Shown here: piece by piece, positions 5,488-7,452 of the stretch
Layout of the letters: each line of letters opens with the position of its first letter
How positions within the stretch are numbered: the first letter of the stretch is position 1
Origin: Acidobacteriota bacterium
GTDB taxonomy: Bacteria; Acidobacteriota; Polarisedimenticolia; J045
Assembly (NCBI GenBank): GCA_020350085.1
Contig: CP070706.1
Coordinates: 3,480,886 to 3,488,337, forward strand
Length of the DNA: 7,452 nt
Reading direction: 5' to 3'
Made by a program: the position numbers and the translations under genes
The notes under the pieces: model-generated
Told to the model about the DNA's origin: nothing
Seen by the model: only the letters and a program-made list of their open reading frames with translations
Databases searched by the model: none

Positions 5488-6243
5488 GTGACTCGCGCGT
5501 CGTTAGCTCCCTCCCACTGGATGCTGTTCGCCCTCATCGCGACGCTGGTCGCGATGGGTTCGGCTCGCATCAAGGCCGCAAGCGTCGGGGATCGCGCGGG
5601 AGGCGACTACGGAGATCTCTCTGCGCAGCTGCGCGCCGAGTTGTTGCCGGGAGTCGACAACCCGCTGGCTCCGTTCCAGCTCTCGCTGGGGGCCGGCCCC
5701 GAAGATGTCCGTCGCGTGATCCCGATCGAAGCACGCGGTTATCTGAAGGTCGATCAGAACGTGTACCTCCACAGTGTCGTGCAAGTGCCTGCTGCAGACG
5801 GCGAACCGGTAAACGCATCGGCGGGCCTGACGTTGCTCGACGGCGACCTGTACTTCAGAGACGGTGGCACACTCGTCGACGCATCGCTGCTGCTCCAGGC
5901 CAACGACGGGAAGCTCCGCGCGATCGAACACTTCGACAGCCTACTTGGCGAGCCCGACTTCGAGGTGGTTCTTCCCGGGGCGCTCGATTTCGTCGTCGGC
6001 TGGCGCACGCCGCGCGGTTTTCTTCTGGCGACCTTCGGCGACTTGCCGGTATTTCGTGTCAGCGCGTTCGTCGATGACTCCGACGAGCTGCTGACCGGCT
6101 CTCAGGTGCTGCTGTTCGAAGGACTGAGCCATTACTCCCGGCGGCTCGCCGCCGGTGAATCACCGAACGACGCGCGGGAGGAACTGGACCGCCTGCTCGC
6201 CTGGGTGAGGATGGCAAGGAGCTTGATCAAACCCGGCCGTTAG
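5488..6243 (+). CDS. Exported protein of unknown family
   Basis: A 251-residue protein that I do not recognise. Read from GTG 5488, it starts with a signal-peptide-like segment: R3, a hydrophobic run MLFALIATLVAMGSA (12-26) and a small-residue stretch near AAS (30-32) where cleavage could fall. The mature part has no cysteine. It looks like alternating beta strands and turns through about 90-220 (for example YLKVDQNVYLHSVVQVP, LTLLDGDLYFRDGG, FEVVLPGALDFVVGW), ending with a basic helix (LDRLLAWVRMARSLIKPGR). That suggests a beta-rich periplasmic or surface domain with a helical tail. The start is uncertain: the frame is open back to 5221, but that would run into the propeller gene. GTG 5488 has GGAG 11 nt upstream and keeps the basic n-region; ATG 5521 lacks a binding site. 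It is divergent from the propeller gene and convergent with the transporter gene. Confidence 0.7.
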   Translation: MTRASLAPSHWMLFALIATLVAMGSARIKAASVGDRAGGDYGDLSAQLRAELLPGVDNPLAPFQLSLGAGPEDVRRVIPIEARGYLKVDQNVYLHSVVQVPAADGEPVNASAGLTLLDGDLYFRDGGTLVDASLLLQANDGKLRAIEHFDSLLGEPDFEVVLPGALDFVVGWRTPRGFLLATFGDLPVFRVSAFVDDSDELLTGSQVLLFEGLSHYSRRLAAGESPNDAREELDRLLAWVRMARSLIKPGR

Positions 6244-6274
6244 TCGCGTCGCACACCCGCACAAGGGGGACAGC

Positions 6275-6321
6275 GAGCCGGGGGCAGGCAGCGGATTGGA
6301 TCCGCAGTCGGCCCCCGGCTC
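6275..6321. terminator. Nested hairpin between convergent genes (probable bidirectional terminator)
   Basis: An 11-bp perfect outer stem (GAGCCGGGGGC at 6275-6285 with GCCCCCGGCTC at 6311-6321) encloses a second 6-bp perfect stem (GCGGAT 6291-6296 with ATCCGC 6300-6305, loop TGG). The stems are separated by a symmetric 5-nt internal loop. It lies 31 nt after the stop of the plus-strand gene and 6 nt after the stop of the minus-strand transporter, as expected for a shared terminator. T-runs are poor (ATTTCT on the plus side, CCCTTG on the minus side), so it may act mainly as an RNA 3'-end stabiliser. Confidence 0.55.
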
Positions 6322-6327
6322 CATTTC

Positions 6328-7452
6328 TCACGCATCCAGCTCGCGGAATTCCCCGGCCGTCTTGGTGAACAGCCAGATGACGACGATCGCCACGATCATG
6401 TGTCCAGCGAGCGTGTACCACACGTACTCGGGGTGTCCCGAGTCGCTATAAACGCCATACAGCCAGGTATACAGGCCGCTCGTCAGCCCACCAATCATCA
6501 CCGACAGGAAGTTCGCTCCCATGTAGAGGCCCGCCTTCTCTTTCGGCGCGATCCAGGTGATGTACTCCTGAATCCGCGGCGAGGTGATCATCTCTCCGAC
6601 GGCGAAGAGGAAGATCCCGAGAAACACCAGCGCCGCCGCGCCGGTCATCGCAGCGCCGAGAATCACGAAGCCTATCGCCGAGACCAGCAGTCCGAACATG
6701 AACGAAGGCATCGGCTTGTACTTCTCGAAAATGCTCGAGACGAACACCTGAACGATCATGATGATGTAGCCGGTGTGCGAGATCGTCTCGCCGAGAACGC
6801 GCCGCACGCCGTCTTCCTCGACGTGGGAGAAAAAGTTCGCGATGGCGGTACCGATCTGGCTCCCGAACAAGCCGTCGATAGGCAACAAGAGCACGCCAAA
6901 GAAGCTCTTGATGTTCAGATAAAGCTGAGCCGTATCGACGTTGCGATCGACGTAGATCGCACACAGGTTGAAAAACGCCCAGAATGGAAGCCAGAAGAAA
7001 AACCCCAGCAGCACGAGAAAGAAGGAAAACTTCACATCGCTCAGCGCGGTCCAGATGTCCTTGAACTTGCTCCCGAGAGTCACGCCCTCGAATTCACGCT
7101 CCGGCTCCTTGTAGAAGAAGATCGTGATCAGCAGCATCAGACCGATCGAGATCGCCGCGGCGATGAAGGCATAGTCCCACGAGATCGCCCGCAGCCGGCC
7201 GGCCACGATCGGTCCGAACGAGCCGCCGACGTTGACCATCGCGTAGAACACGCCGAAGCCGAGCGTCTTGTTCGTCTTGTCGGTCACGGCACGCACGGTT
7301 CCGGAAATCAGCGGTTTGAAGATCCCGGCGGCCAGCCCGATGCTGAGCATGGTCAGCGCGATGCCGGAGAAGCTCTTGGTGAAGATCAGCAGCAGGATCG
7401 ACGGCAGGTAGGCCAGGTAGGAGATGATCAGGACCTTCTTGAACCCGTAGCG
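6328..7452 (-). CDS. Major facilitator superfamily transporter, POT/PTR-like, 5' end missing
   Basis: The last 374 residues of a polytopic inner-membrane transporter; the N-terminus, including the first one or two helices, lies beyond the right edge. The visible part begins RYGFKKVLIISYLAYLPSIL, matching the MFS loop 2-3 motif before a membrane helix. GIFKPLISG (43-51) and GFGVFYAMVNVGGSFGPIV (65-83) resemble the PTR2-type signatures of proton-dependent oligopeptide transporters (G-x-F-K-P, then F-S-I-F-Y-x-x-I-N-x-G). About ten hydrophobic segments follow, with a charged central loop (YKEPEREFEGVTLGSKFKD) as expected between the two six-helix bundles. The segment between roughly 165 and 215 (SFFGVLLLPIDG to the SHVEEDGVRRVLGE loop) is long for this position. 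Family members import small peptides or related solutes with protons; the E-x-x-E-R proton motif would lie outside the window, so substrate is open. It converges with the orphan exported gene and is not part of the four-gene cluster. Confidence 0.82.
   Translation of the reverse strand, partial: RYGFKKVLIISYLAYLPSILLLIFTKSFSGIALTMLSIGLAAGIFKPLISGTVRAVTDKTNKTLGFGVFYAMVNVGGSFGPIVAGRLRAISWDYAFIAAAISIGLMLLITIFFYKEPEREFEGVTLGSKFKDIWTALSDVKFSFFLVLLGFFFWLPFWAFFNLCAIYVDRNVDTAQLYLNIKSFFGVLLLPIDGLFGSQIGTAIANFFSHVEEDGVRRVLGETISHTGYIIMIVQVFVSSIFEKYKPMPSFMFGLLVSAIGFVILGAAMTGAAALVFLGIFLFAVGEMITSPRIQEYITWIAPKEKAGLYMGANFLSVMIGGLTSGLYTWLYGVYSDSGHPEYVWYTLAGHMIVAIVVIWLFTKTAGEFRELDA

Overview
The window is GC-rich DNA from what looks like a Gram-negative bacterium. 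It encodes a GT9 (heptosyltransferase-type) enzyme, a probable thioredoxin-fold lipoprotein and two other probably exported proteins. Composition and gene style would fit a former 'Deltaproteobacterium' (Myxococcota/Desulfobacterota-like lineage), but nothing here fixes the taxon. There are seven protein-coding genes, two of them cut by the window edges. No tRNA, rRNA, CRISPR array, transposase or phage gene was seen.

Layout, left to right. Positions 1-339 (minus) hold the N-terminal half of a short-chain dehydrogenase/reductase. Positions 340-723 hold no supported gene. They contain a palindrome in front of the SDR gene, a good intrinsic terminator on the minus strand (404-427), and a 54-bp imperfect inverted repeat (648-701) that looks like a small repeat element. 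Positions 724-5260 hold four minus-strand genes, transcribed in this order: an exported beta-propeller protein (4235-5260), a GT2-type glycosyltransferase with TPR-like N-terminal helices (3057-4124), a GT9 glycosyltransferase with a long C-terminal helical extension (1448-3040), and a TlpA-like thioredoxin-fold probable lipoprotein (724-1335). The two glycosyltransferases are 16 nt apart and almost certainly co-transcribed. The outer gaps of about 110 bp could be read through or could hold promoters.

A divergent 227-bp regulatory region (5261-5487), rich in short repeats, separates the propeller gene from a plus-strand gene for an exported protein of unknown family (5488-6243). That gene converges on an MFS/POT-like transporter (minus, 6328 to the right edge), with a strong two-way hairpin between them at 6275-6321.

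No complete known system is visible. The most coherent unit is the four-gene minus-strand cluster. It can be read as a cell-envelope or surface-glycan locus: two cytoplasmic glycosyltransferases of different folds, each with a TPR-like helical part, plus two extracytoplasmic proteins, one a thiol-redox protein. That joint role is inferred from gene order only. The SDR and the transporter look like unrelated neighbours.
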